Assembly (NCBI GenBank): GCA_943735955.1
Contig: OX030963.1
Span: 5,672,727 to 5,736,726, forward strand
Direction: 5' to 3'
Source: Piscicola geometra
Lineage: Eukaryota; Annelida; Clitellata; Hirudinida; Piscicolidae
Length of the DNA: 64,000 nt
How positions within the stretch are numbered: position 1 is the stretch's first letter; each line of letters starts with the position of its first letter. The notes under the pieces were generated by a model, which saw nothing but the letters and a program-made list of their open reading frames with translations, did no database searches and was not told the DNA's origin. Below are positions 33,891 through 45,184 of the stretch, piece by piece. The position numbers and the translations under genes were made by a program.

Positions 33891-34260
33891 TTTCAATTTC
33901 CGGTATCTTATTCCCCTATTTCTCCCTTCCTTTTTTTTAATCTTCTTCACCAGCCCCCTTATAGGTAATTAAAGATTTTTTGTATATTATGTAAATAAAT
34001 ATTTTTTTTAATTATGAAGATACACTTTGTTTGTCTATTATATATAAATTTCTTAGAGTTTTTAATAAATAATAAGCATATTAGTTTTGTTTTTGTGTTG
34101 AATGTGCGAACATTTTTATACTAAATTTTAAAAAATAAAAACTGCTTTCTTTTTTATTCGGAGCTGGATACGCCCATGCTACAGATATAGCAAAAAATCA
34201 GACTTATTCAAAAACTTCTACTTGAAATCAATTGATTTATTATTTTAAAATGCAGATATA
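33891..34260. other. AT-rich spacer
   Basis: Nothing recognised. Confidence 0.4.
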
Positions 34261-34264
34261 ATAG

Positions 34265-34440
34265 TTTAATCAAATATATTTTAGGTTAAATAAAATATAT
34301 TTTAGCTTTAACAAAATATATTTTAGCTTTAACAAAATATATTACAGCTTTAATAAAATATATTACAGCTTTAATAAAATATATTACAGCTTTAATAAAA
34401 TATATTACAGCTTTAATAAAATATCTTTTAGGTTTAATAA
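34265..34440. repeat. About 21-bp tandem repeat
   Basis: Eight or so units close to aaaatatattacagctttaa. Confidence 0.85.
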
Positions 34441-34734
34441 TAAAAAGTATATAGATTTCTAATTTCACAGTGTTTTTCAATATTGCAAAATACTGAGTAA
34501 AAGCAAATTATCTGAAAAACAAGAGCGGGTAGGAAAAAAAGATTTTCTATTTGAAATCAAGACCTCAAATATAGCTAAAAATCAGTTTTAAAATTCAAAA
34601 CAACAACAAAATGTATTTTTCCTGTTTTATTTTTAATTTTTACACTGAATAAAATTGCCAATAGTAAACTATTTAAAATTTAAATCTCCGCTTTGCAGAT
34701 TTTTTTGCTCGTGTTCGCTATCACAGGTCTGAAC

Positions 34735-36353
34735 TAGAGGTCGGACCGGGTACCCGCGGGAACGGGAATAAAAATTAATTTCGGGACGGGAAAAGTCGGA
34801 AACCGGAAATAGGTTTTCGGGACGGGAACGGGAACGGGAATCAACATTCAAATCGGGAACGGGAATCAACTTTTAAATCGGGAACGGAAAAAAGAACAGT
34901 TATTGGGATTGGATTCTTTAACAATGATTTTTCAGCAAACTTCTAAGTATGGAAATTTTTATTTCATCGATACTCCGTACTTAAAATAAGTATTAAATGC
35001 AATATAAATGTATAACGGAGCCACCATTGCCAATGTCGAAATCTCCAACACTACATTTGAAGTTGTTATGATGAGTCCAAAGATTAGGGAGATTAGAACA
35101 AATGGGTGATGATGAAAACTTTTCAGATGAAATCAAAATAGTCAGTTATATTATTTTAATTTTATAAATTAATACTTTGAATTTAAATGATTAATTTCCA
35201 AATTATTGCTCAGTTGATCATTTCGACAAAAGAAAAGATGCCACTGATCTTATTCATATGGCAGCATGTCTGTTGCATCCCCAGTATGAAAGAATAATAG
35301 GAAAAAAGTTTGGGATAGAAAAGAAATAAATACCAAGACTTTCATTAGAGAAAATTTAATTCAATTTTGTACAGCCAGACCAAGCTGCAGTGCCGTTGAG
35401 AAAAAAACAAATGATGGTTGTTGAGACTTATTATGTTTGTTTTCATAACGTAAAAATTATAATAAAATTATTATACTATCAAATTATACGAATGATTTTA
35501 TATTTGCAGTTGTGGAGAATAAGAATGTTGTCGAAAAACATATTCCTAACATTATTGAAGAATTAATAATAATGAACGAAGAAAAAAATTCAGAAGAGGA
35601 TGAATTGTACAAATATTCACAATTACGTCACAAAAAAATTTAAAATTATAAAGATGTTTTATTTTATTGGAATAAGATGAGCAATTTCAAAATACTACAA
35701 GAAGTAGCCAAAAATTTGTTTAGTATATCTGCAAGTTATATTCGCTCTTGAATTTGAAGAAAGAGCGCTATAGAAGTCTATTTGATTGATTGATTGATTG
35801 ATTCGCTGTGAACGGATTTTTTCAATATGTGGTCGTTTAATTTCAGACCCAAAATCATCTAATTTGAAAGCTGAAACTCTTAACGGTTTAACCCGTGTGA
35901 AAAGCAATAAAGACTTGATTGAATTACTCAAAAACAATGACTAACTTCAATACTTTCATTTCAATAAATATTTGAAATTTAAATCGTGTTTTTTTTATTT
36001 TATTAAAAGAAATATTCTCTGACATTCAAATAATAAATTTTAATAAATGTTAGAACTAGCAAGTTTGGGACCAGTGAAAACGGCAGCGAAAATGAATAAA
36101 AAAACAAAAAGCTTTCGGGAACGGGTCGGGACGGGAAAAAGAATTTCGAGAACGGGACGGGACGGGAATCAAAATTCTGATGTCCCATCGGGAACGGGAC
36201 GGGACGGGAATCAAAATTCTGATGTTCCATCGTTAACGGGACGGGACGGGAATCAAAATTCTGATGTCCCATCGGGAACGGGACGGGACGGGAAAACAAA
36301 TTTCGGGAACAGGACGGGACCGGGAATGAAAAATCGTCCATGTCCGACCTCTA
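34735..36353 (+). mobile_element. hAT family G, copy 2, exact 8-bp target duplication
   Basis: Same ends as copy 1 (tagaggtcgga). gtctgaac flanks both sides (34727-34734, 36354-36361). The transposase relic (about 35510-35944) has a TAA at 35641-35643 where copy 1 is open, and is further split by a LINE tail at 35744-35800. The right subterminal cgggacggga block is longer than in copy 1. Confidence 0.9.
35744..35800 (+). mobile_element. Minimal LINE 3'-tail insertion (about 57 bp)
   Basis: gctcttgaatttgaagaaag, then agcgctatagaa and (GATT)5, is the extreme 3' end of the LINE at 21241-24096. attc flanks it on both sides. The empty site is intact in hAT-G copy 1 (about 20555-20575). Confidence 0.8.
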
Positions 36354-36554
36354 GTCTGAACATAAATGTTGAAACTTTGGAAGGGTTGCACTTGTTCAAA
36401 ACTTCATTTTTTAATAATATTATTTTAATATAGTTTATTTTTAAATCTGGCATCACGCATTAAGAGACTGTCCAAATACTATGCTGAAATTATCAGTTTT
36501 TAGAAACACTATCATATGTCTGTTATCCATCGTATTCAAAAATAAATAAAATAA

Positions 36555-36768
36555 TGTCTATTTATATTGCGCCAAGGCACGCAAATAAAGAGCCACTCAC
36601 ACGACATAAGTCGTGAAACACCGCATCATATACACTTGGTATATGATAGCTCACGGTTGGCTTAACAAGGATTCGAACCAGTGATTTATCATCACTCATC
36701 CATGCCTCACCCTGTAACATCCATCTGTGCTTCAGCCAACGACTTACCATCTAAGCCACCCCGCTCGA
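36555..36768 (-). repeat. tRNA-derived SINE, copy 2
   Basis: Minus strand: box A ggtggcttagatgg and box B ggttcgaatcc are about 75 bases apart instead of the usual 30-45, so the head carries an insertion. The body matches copy 1 (gagctatcatatac, gatgcggtgttt, gccttggcgca). Confidence 0.65.
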
Positions 36769-37948
36769 AGAGATAAACATTTAAGTCACTTTGAGCATAT
36801 AGGGGGAGGTTGCTCAAGATGAACCAGTTCATAAGATGGAACGAGCTTATTTACAACTATGCGATATACAAATTTGTAAAAAAATATTTTTTATTTATGC
36901 ATCCGTTTTCTAAGCATATTTGTTTGTTGGTTTCGTTTCTGAAAGTTGTTTTGTTAAAATTATAATAATTTAAAAACTGATTTTACTAGAAAAATAGTTA
37001 AGAAGTTGAGAGATAAAGTTATGCTGTTTTTTCACATCTGAAGGAATATAAAATTTATTTTAGATTAACAATTAGATGATTCACTACAGTTTCATTATGT
37101 GCAAATATTATAATTAATAATTGAGTGATCAGCCTGTTTAAATGTTTAAATGAAACATGAATAGTTGCCCAAAATGAAAAATGAATAGTTGCCTAAAATG
37201 AAACATGAAATTGTTAAATTTTTATTTTATCTTAGGCATCTAAGCGTTCCATTTTGGAACCCAGTTGCTCAAGATGGAATTTTTGAATGTTCGTGTTTTT
37301 CATTTCAAACTTGATATGGTTAGACAAAGAGTCAATATAATGGCTGGATTAGAGACCGACCGAAATTCGGTTCGGTTTCGGTTTCGGCGCGGAAATTGTC
37401 AATTTTCTAAGTTTCGGCAATTTTTCAGTTGCGGCCGAATCAAAATTTCCAATTTCGGCACTTTTTCGGTTTCGGCCGAAAATAATTTTGTAATTTCGGC
37501 TCAATTTCGGTTTCGGCCGAAATGAATCTCATATTTACCGAAAAACCGAAATTTTTATTTATTTATGTAATTTATCTGATATATCTGTGTATCCTCAATC
37601 GAACTCGAACTATTATGTTTGGGTTCGATTCTCTATTAGATATCTATTTAATATCGTGGTTGATTGATTTATGGGTGTCATCAGACTAATTATTTGAATA
37701 ACATATACAAGCATCTGGAACAGCAACAACCAATGTATTGAAATTTAAGTTGGTATACGTTCAATGATGATATTTAACAAAACTTTTTTTAAAATTATTT
37801 TTAAAAACATTTGTTTACAAAAATTTTATGTCAAAAGTAAGTATCTGTATATCCTCAATCGAACTCGAACTATTAACTTTGGGTTCGATTCTCATCTCTA
37901 TTAGATATCTATTAGTTATCGTGGTTAATTGATTTATGGGTGTCAAAA

Positions 37949-40522
37949 GAATTCTTTTTACAATTTAATAATAACAATAATGGGGAGCTTAGTGCAGAGG
38001 CTAGAGCGACCATCAACAGACTAGGATTGGCAAGGCACCGCCAGCATTGGCATTATCGTGGCAGACGAGGCGGAAAACTTGTGAAGGAACGCCAAAGCCG
38101 GCACGCTCTTAGAAGCCATGAGCCAGTTGTCCATGAGAAAGTTGATCGGCACAAATGTCAGAAGAGTGGGCCTTCAGTCGTGCTGGGCCTACTCAACACT
38201 AGGTCTTTCCACAATAAAGTGGACGATGTTCTGGAGACCATGAAAGAGTACAAGATAGACGGACTGTTTCTGGTTGAAACTTGGCATGATCCTGAGTCAG
38301 TCTGTATCAGCCGACTGCGGCAGGAGGGCTTGGTAGTGGTCGAAAGATCAAGGCCAAGACTCTCCAATACAGTAAACACGCTGCATACAAACCACGGGGA
38401 AGTTGCAGTCGTGGCTGACTCTGGATTCCAGGTTGCACCATTGGACACAGAAGTTCAGTCCTTAACTCTTGAGCATCTTGTGTCAGAATCACTTCTGGTT
38501 CAAGGGCGGTCATTGGTTTAGTTGTTTATCGAACAGGTTATGCTTCTAGCGTGTTCTTCAAGGATTTCAATGAAATCATGAGCACCTTGGACACATACAG
38601 TGAAGAAGTATTAATCCTGGGAGATTTCAACTTCCACCTTGAAAATACAAGTGATAACGATACTCAGACGTTTCGGAATATCCTGAGCTCTCATGGTTTC
38701 CAGTCATCAGTCAACCAACCAACCCATAGTCAGGGAGGGTGGCTTGATGTTGTTGCCTCGAGAAAGAGTCTTGAAGTTGATTGCATTGATGTAGGCTTCT
38801 CTGACCACAAACTGTTGGTCTGGAAGTGTCAACTGGCCAAGCCTCCTCCTGTGTACAAAATAACTTCTAGTAGACGCTGGAAACTCTTGGATAGAACAGA
38901 GTTTGCTCAACAGGTTCGATTGTCTCCACTCTCGTCTAGCACTGACCTTGATGTAGATTCAGCTGCTGACCTTTACAGCTCCACTTTGACTAGCATTCTC
39001 GATAAGTTGATTCCTCTTAATCCTGTTAGAGTGCACCAGAGGCCTTCGGACCCTTGGTTTGACCATGAGTGTCGCGCCTCTAAACGCCTAAAGAGAAGTC
39101 TTGAGAGAAGCTACAGTAAGTCAAAAAATGAGCAAGCACGTACTGCCTGGGTCGAGCAGTTGAAAGTTTACAAGAGTCTGTGCAGACGCAGGCGAGAGCA
39201 GTTCTGGAACTTGAAGCTTTCTCAGTCCAAAGGGAAGCCAGCTGACACCTGGAAACTCATCAATAGCATCGCGGGCAGAAGTAAGGCGTCGTCAGTCTCA
39301 GGCATCAGTGCTGATGACTATCACGCACACTTCACAGAGAAAGTTGCGTCGGCGAGAAGGTCAATCAGACATCGTTAGGGCAGCAGATGACGATAAGCTT
39401 ACATTGTTAGTTTTGCTTTTCTATCGGCAGCTTTCGATCTGGTATATCACGCAACACTGCTCTGAAGACTGCACATCTCCTATGGTTTCTCTGACTCTGC
39501 GTTAGAATGGTTTAGGGACTATTTAAATGACAGATTTTTTGACATCCGCTGTAGTGGGACAAAATCGACAATGTCGGTTTCCGCTGTAGGAGTCCCTCAA
39601 GGTTCAGTCCTTGGTCCTTTACTGTTCTCTTTGAACACTGGAGATTTGGAAAGAATAGCAGCTAGACATGAGCTCGCTTTTCATCAGTACGCTGATGACA
39701 CCCAGATTTACGGTCATTGCATTAAAAGTCATCAGGCTGACCTGCAAGAAAGAAAGTCATCATGCATTGATGAAACTGCTGCTTGGATGGGTGCCAATCA
39801 ACTGAAACTTAACTCCAGCAAAACTGGAGTTATCTGGCTCTCATCCCGTCGAAACTCCCAAAGATCCAGTTCGCATTTGTCAGAACGAGATAATTCCTTC
39901 CGATAGTGTCAGAAACCTAAGAGTTTATCTCGACAAAGACCTCACCATGACGACAAACATCAACAAGATGACTCAAACCTGCTTTGCTTCTTTACGCCAA
40001 ATACGATCCATAAGATGGTTATTGACCAAGGACTCACTGAGAACATTGGCTTTTGCTTTGGTTCTCAGTGGAATTGACTATGGCAATATCATTCTTACTG
40101 GGTTGCCAATGACGCAGCTGCAGAAAATTCAGTCTATAATCAACACCACAGCTAGGCTCATAACAGGTGCTAGAAAGTATGATCACATCAGCCCTGTTCT
40201 CAAAGAGCTTCACTGGCTTCGTGTTGAAAATATAATTGAATACAAAAACATCTTGTTAATGCACAAGTGTCTGTCTAATGAGTGCCCAGATTATTTGTCG
40301 AGTAGCATTGTCATGAGAGCAAGTCTTCCCCAGAGGGAAAGACTCAGGTCTGCTAGGTCAAGAGATGTAGTTCCACAGAGCTACAAACTCAAGTATGCAG
40401 GTGCAAGAAGCTTTTTTGTTGCAGCGCCGACTCTTTGGAATAGTCTTCCCAATAGACTCAAATCCCCGAGCTCGACCGCGACATTCAGCCGTTCCCTGAA
40501 AACGTACACGTTCCACCGATAA
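37949..40522 (+). pseudogene. LINE endonuclease/reverse transcriptase, broken
   Basis: This is the protein-coding relic of the element above. A stop at 38519-38521 interrupts the endonuclease just before the IYRP-type segment. About 150-200 residues between the linker (FTEKVASARR) and reverse transcriptase motif A are deleted, and a frame change follows near 39905. Codon usage is less AT-rich than in the LINE at 21241, so it is a different family. Confidence 0.78.
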
Positions 40523-40988
40523 CAATAACTTACAAATTTACTGCTAATTTTTCATTAATCAATTTCTCGCTTCCCAATTTCATTCTTTTTTATATTTATA
40601 CTAATGGTCAATAATAATTGTAAAATAAATAATAATAATAAATAAAAAAAGAATCATAATAATATAATATAGATATTTACTTTTTTTTTAAATTTATTTT
40701 TATTATCATTTCAGTTTCAATCTTAAAAAAAAAAATATTTTGTCTATTTAAAAAAAATAAATAAATATATATATATATATGTGTGTATATATGTGTATAT
40801 GTATGTATATATATATATATATATGATTTTATTGTTAAATTTCAATAACTTACTTTTCCTATACTTTCCATTTATTCATCTATCATTAATATTATTATCA
40901 AATTTTCCATAACCAAGTGGTCTTGAAGCCCGTCCGGGTTTTCGCCACGTTAATAATACTCGTCGTTGTATTGTATTGTATTGTATTG
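37949..40988 (+). mobile_element. CR1/L2-like LINE (second family), internally deleted, (TTGTA)n tail
   Basis: Coding blocks: 37949-38519 and 38523-39375 (endonuclease: LGLLNTRSFHNKVDDVLETM, VETWHD, ILGDFNFH, FSDHKLL; then PWFDHEC); then a jump to 39385 where reverse transcriptase resumes at AFDLVYHATLL, with GVPQGSVLGPLLF and YADD at 39688-39699; C-terminal 39947-40522 (LW.SLPNRL...FSRSLKTY). The first reverse transcriptase motifs are missing, and stops and shifts separate the blocks. The tail is (TTGTA)n at 40965-40988. Confidence 0.8.
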
Positions 40989-40996
40989 TATTAGAG

Positions 40997-41800
40997 TAGG
41001 TAGTTGCATGGCCCTTTAATTTGTATTTAATCGCGCTGATAGGACGATGCTAGTCTTATGTGTATATGCCATAAAGTTTATAGCATATACACATAAGACT
41101 ATAGTATAAACGAAGGCTCGCTATTAACTTAATAGCCTTCGCCTGGCAATACTTTTATCAGATATTCTGCCTTATTGTGAAATTAGAAACTTTTTTAAAT
41201 CCTCGAAGTTTATATTTATTATTGCTTGATGTAATTTCGAAAATTTCACTATTATAAATATTGGCAGAGCAGATATTTTCACCGTCAAAGCTATTGCATA
41301 ATGACGAAAATGCCTCATTTGCATCTGATTATCAGATATTCTGCCTTTTATTTTGAAATTAAAAACTTTTTTTAATCCTCGAAGTTTATATTTATTATTA
41401 TTATGAGCACATTTTCAGAAGGAAAATAATAACCGTATTTTGTAAAAGAATATTTAATAATAATATAATAATGACAATAAAACCATTTTTTCGAATTTTT
41501 ATTTTAAAATTAATTAATAAAACGTATATTCTTATATACAAGTATATGAAGTTTGTATAATGCCGTTAATACAAGCCGCACACTTGATTTAAATCGACGC
41601 GCTGCAACGTGACTCACTATTTAGCCTAACAACATATGAGACCTCTAATGCTAATTTCCACTTTTAAATAGCTATATCTTCGTTATTTATAATCGCTTAG
41701 TAATATATTTAGTATATTTTTTTATGTTTTAAACTCCTCTTTCAGAAAATAATAATTAAAACTCAAAAAAGTGAAAATAAAAAATCCGTGCAACTACCTA
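40997..41800. mobile_element. hAT-like MITE, 804 bp, exact 8-bp target duplication
   Basis: The ends are taggtagttgcatgg and the inverse of taggtagttgcacgg. tattagag flanks both sides (40989-40996, 41801-41808). Inside, 41051-41069 and 41083-41101 form a perfect hairpin (tagtcttatgtgtatatgc), and 'atcagatattctgcctt...gaagtttatatttatta' occurs twice (about 41158 and 41332). Confidence 0.85.
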
Positions 41801-42599
41801 TATTAGAGTAAGAGTTCGAATGACATGTACAAGCATTTGGAATTCTATATATCCTTGCTTAGATAAACTGTGTATATGAATCGAAAGCCCGAGAAGATTT
41901 GGCTTCCATCCATTAATTCAAAAATAAATGCAGGCGTATCTTAGAGAGCCTAGAATCAACAGAACATCCAATATTTTTGCGTATTGGCATTGCAGTCAAT
42001 GTTCATGTCGTGAGCCTGCGGCTCGAAAATACAAGTGTAGCTAGCGAGCAATTATTTAGTTCTGCAGGGCAAATCTACGCAGCTCGTCGCAGCAATCTTC
42101 TTGGTGAAAATGTTTAAAAACAGTTATTTCTTGCTTTCAATATTCGTTTGTTGGATTTAATAATTAAACAGAAATTGTCATCATTCAATACTATTTTTTT
42201 GATTTTAATAAACAATTACTTATGTAGACCATTTTTGTTGTTGAACAACTTTTATTTTTTAGCTTAAAATATACGCTTGTTTGGATTTACTTATTAAACT
42301 GGCATTGTCATCCTTAAATACTATTTTTTTGATTTTAATAAAAGTTTGGAAAAATTTCGATTTCGGCTTCGGTTTCGGCCGAAAATCTGATTACATTTTC
42401 GGTTTAATTTCGGTTTCGGCCGAAAATTGATATTTAATTTCGGCATAATTTCGGTTTCGGCCGAAAATAGGATTTTAATTTTGGCCTAATTTCGGTTTCG
42501 GTCGAAATAGAAATATCTGTTTCGGTCGGTCTCTAAGCTGGATAAATTTTAATTTACGTTATTGGTTATGCAATTGAGCTATGAGGCTACGTGTAAAAA

Positions 42600-43069
42600 T
42601 CATTCCATCTTGTGCAAAATTCTCTTATATAGATTAAAAAATGTATTAAATATATATATATGTTCGGGAGGGCGTTGTGACTGACAGGTGTATGATGAGA
42701 CGAATCTTGGCACGGAAGGTTCGAGAACATGAAGGACAAGGGATGGGTGGGACGTCTCCAGAAGGGTTGAAAAAGACCAGGTGGGCGATTCATTTCAGCT
42801 TGTTTTTATGTTTCTGGGTTGATGATAAACGCTCTTAGAGAAGCTTTTAGACTATCTTTGAGGCGTTTCTTTTGCCCATCCTGAAACCGCTAGCCATGCA
42901 CGAGCTCGCTATAGAAGAATCTTTTTGGTAGTCTCTTGTCTGGCATTCGAAACACGTGCCTTTTCCAGCAAAGCTAGAATTGAATGAAGAAAGTGAAAAT
43001 GCTGGGAAGACCTATTATGGCCAGCATGGCGAAAAACATGAAGCTTAACAGTGTGGTTTCAGAACGCAG
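42600..43069 (-). pseudogene. RTE-type LINE, C-terminal part (copy A)
   Basis: In the minus-strand frame just outside the foldback element, KQDCVL is the continuation of the GVKQG-C-VL motif; further on, frames read RLKDSLKASLRAFIINPET and PCPSCSRTFRAKIRLISH, the Cys/His finger at the end of RTE-like proteins. Several stops and shifts. Confidence 0.6.
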
Positions 43070-43449
43070 TCTTGTTTCGGGATGCAGTCGATTCACCCCA
43101 TAACCGATTCACCCCATAACCGATTCACCCCATAACCGATTCACCCCTTAACCGACTCACCCCATAACCGATTCACCCCTCAACCGATTCACCCCTTAAA
43201 ACAGTTAAAAACAGACTTTATTTTTTATAGGTATTTTGCTAAAATAAAATAATACATTATTATTTTTTAAATAATGAAAATAAAAAACTATAATTTGTTC
43301 AAATAAATTAAAAACTATGAAAAAATTATAAAACGAATAAATACATTTATTTAAAAAGATAAAATAAATGGCAAATTTTTTTTATTTATTAAAAAATATA
43401 TCTAAAATATATATATATAAACTATAAAAAATTTAAAAAATTATGAAAT

Positions 43450-43965
43450 ATTTAAAAAATTATAAAATATTAAAAATTATAAAATATTAAAAATTATAAA
43501 ATATTTAAAAAATGATAAAATATTTAAAAAATGATAAAATATTTAAAAAATGATAAAATAAATAGATAATTATAAAATAAATAGATAATTATAAAATAAA
43601 TAGATAATTATAAAATAAATAGATAATTATAAAATAAATAGATAATTATAAAATAAATAGATAATTATAAAATAAATAGATAATTATAAAATAAATAGAT
43701 AATTATAAAATAAATAGATAATTATAAAATAAATAGATAATTATAAAATAAATAGATAATTATAAAATAAATAGATAATTATAAAATAAATAGATAATTA
43801 TAAAATAAATAGATAATTATAAAATAAATAGATAATTATAAAATAAATAGATAATTATAAAATAAATAGATAATTATAAAATAAATAGATAATTATAAAA
43901 TAAATAGATAATTATAAAATAAATAGATAATTATAAAATAAATAGATAATTATAAAATAAATAGC
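43450..43965. repeat. 19-bp satellite, unit aaaataaatagataattat
   Basis: About 22 near-identical units from 43555, preceded by shorter 'aaatatttaaaaaatgat' type repeats. Confidence 0.92.
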
Positions 43966-44032
43966 TTTGATTGGCCATCACGGAAATCAACGGTTTGTTT
44001 GTACGCGCATTGTAAAAAGATCCAAAACTTGT

Positions 44033-44105
44033 TATTTCTGAAAAAGTGCAGTTACAATTATGGAGTTGCAGTCGATTCATCCCGTGACCGATCCACCCCT
44101 CAATA
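44033..44105 (+). pseudogene. MULE transposase C-terminal remnant joined to internal terminus
   Basis: tttctgaaaaagtgcagtta matches 1439-1458 in the transposase, and the following gcagtcgattcatccc repeats the same join as at 1472. It links this element to the MULE at the window start. Confidence 0.7.
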
Positions 44106-44199
44106 GTATATTTTTAATAATTGTAGTAATAGTATATTTTATTTTATATAACATATTTATATTATTAATAGTATATGTATATTTAATATAGCATATTTA

Positions 44200-44425
44200 T
44201 ATTTTTTATAGTATGTTTATATTTATACCAGTATATTTATATTTATACCAGTATATTTATATTTATACCAGTATATTTATATTTATACCAGTATATTTAT
44301 ATTTATACCAGTATATTTATATTTATACCAGTATATTTTTATTTTTAATATCAGTATATTTATATTTATACCAGTATATTTATATTTATACCAGTATATT
44401 TATATTCATACCAGTATATTTGTAT
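44200..44425. repeat. 17-bp tandem repeat (agtatatttatatttat)
   Basis: About a dozen units of 'agtatatttatatttatacc' type. The Tyr/Ile-rich frame across it is an artefact. Confidence 0.85.
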
Positions 44426-45184
44426 TTTATATAGTATATTTTATATTGAATAACTGTTTATTGAATAATGACAATTTAATATCATGAATTGGTTTTTAAG
44501 AGAAAAATGTTTTTGTGTTTTTTGTCAAAAAAATAATTATTTTGGAGTTATTTTCAATTTATGATTCAGGGAAAGAATAGAAGCCAGGTTAACCTATTAA
44601 CGAAATCTCCATTAATGGCAGATGTATGTATTCGTTGTTTACTTTCAGTATGCTAGTGTACTTTTAACCGAAATTTTATTTTTTCGACAAAATAAACAAG
44701 GTTGGAACCAAACTAATACATAGTTCTCTCACAATTATCATGAGATGTGAGATACGGGTAAGAATTGCCTAAAAACTGGGAAATGTGCAAAAATGTATAA
44801 ATTCAGTGGAAGTGAGATATGTGCAGGATGGACGAATCAAGTCAACTGATTGCAAAAAAAATAGATAGGAAAAAGAAAAAAGCACCGTTTTTATATGTCC
44901 TTTAAAAATAGTCTGTTTTTTCCTCACTTCCTAATCAATTCCTAATCAACTGCATGATCTGCCCCATGTTAAAAATTACCAATGTATGCTTCGCTTTTAC
45001 TAGCTAAAAAAGTTCAATTAACTCTAAAAAGAATCATTCCTTAAGGTTCATTTTGTCCAAAGGCTGTCATAAAATACAACCCTAAAATGAATTGGTTGAA
45101 AAGAGTGCCTTGTATTTAGTAATTTATTTTGTGTTGAATAATTTATTTTTTATTCAATATTTTGTTTTGATAAAGTATTTTGAA

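Larger units (their letters stand above)
37350..42535. mobile_element. hAT family R, copy 3, split by a LINE and a MITE
   Basis: tagagaccgaccgaaa at 37350 and its inverse ending at 42535. The flanks are ggctggat (37342-37349) and agctggat (42536-42543), 7 of 8 identical; the empty site in family X copy 1 reads ggctggat. hAT sequence runs 37350-37947 and resumes at about 41810. Confidence 0.82.
36802..42626. mobile_element. Family X repeat, copy 2, split by a hAT
   Basis: The pieces 36802-37341 and 42544-42626 match copy 1 (14064-15557) in reverse order and orientation. Between them lies hAT-R copy 3. Confidence 0.6.
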
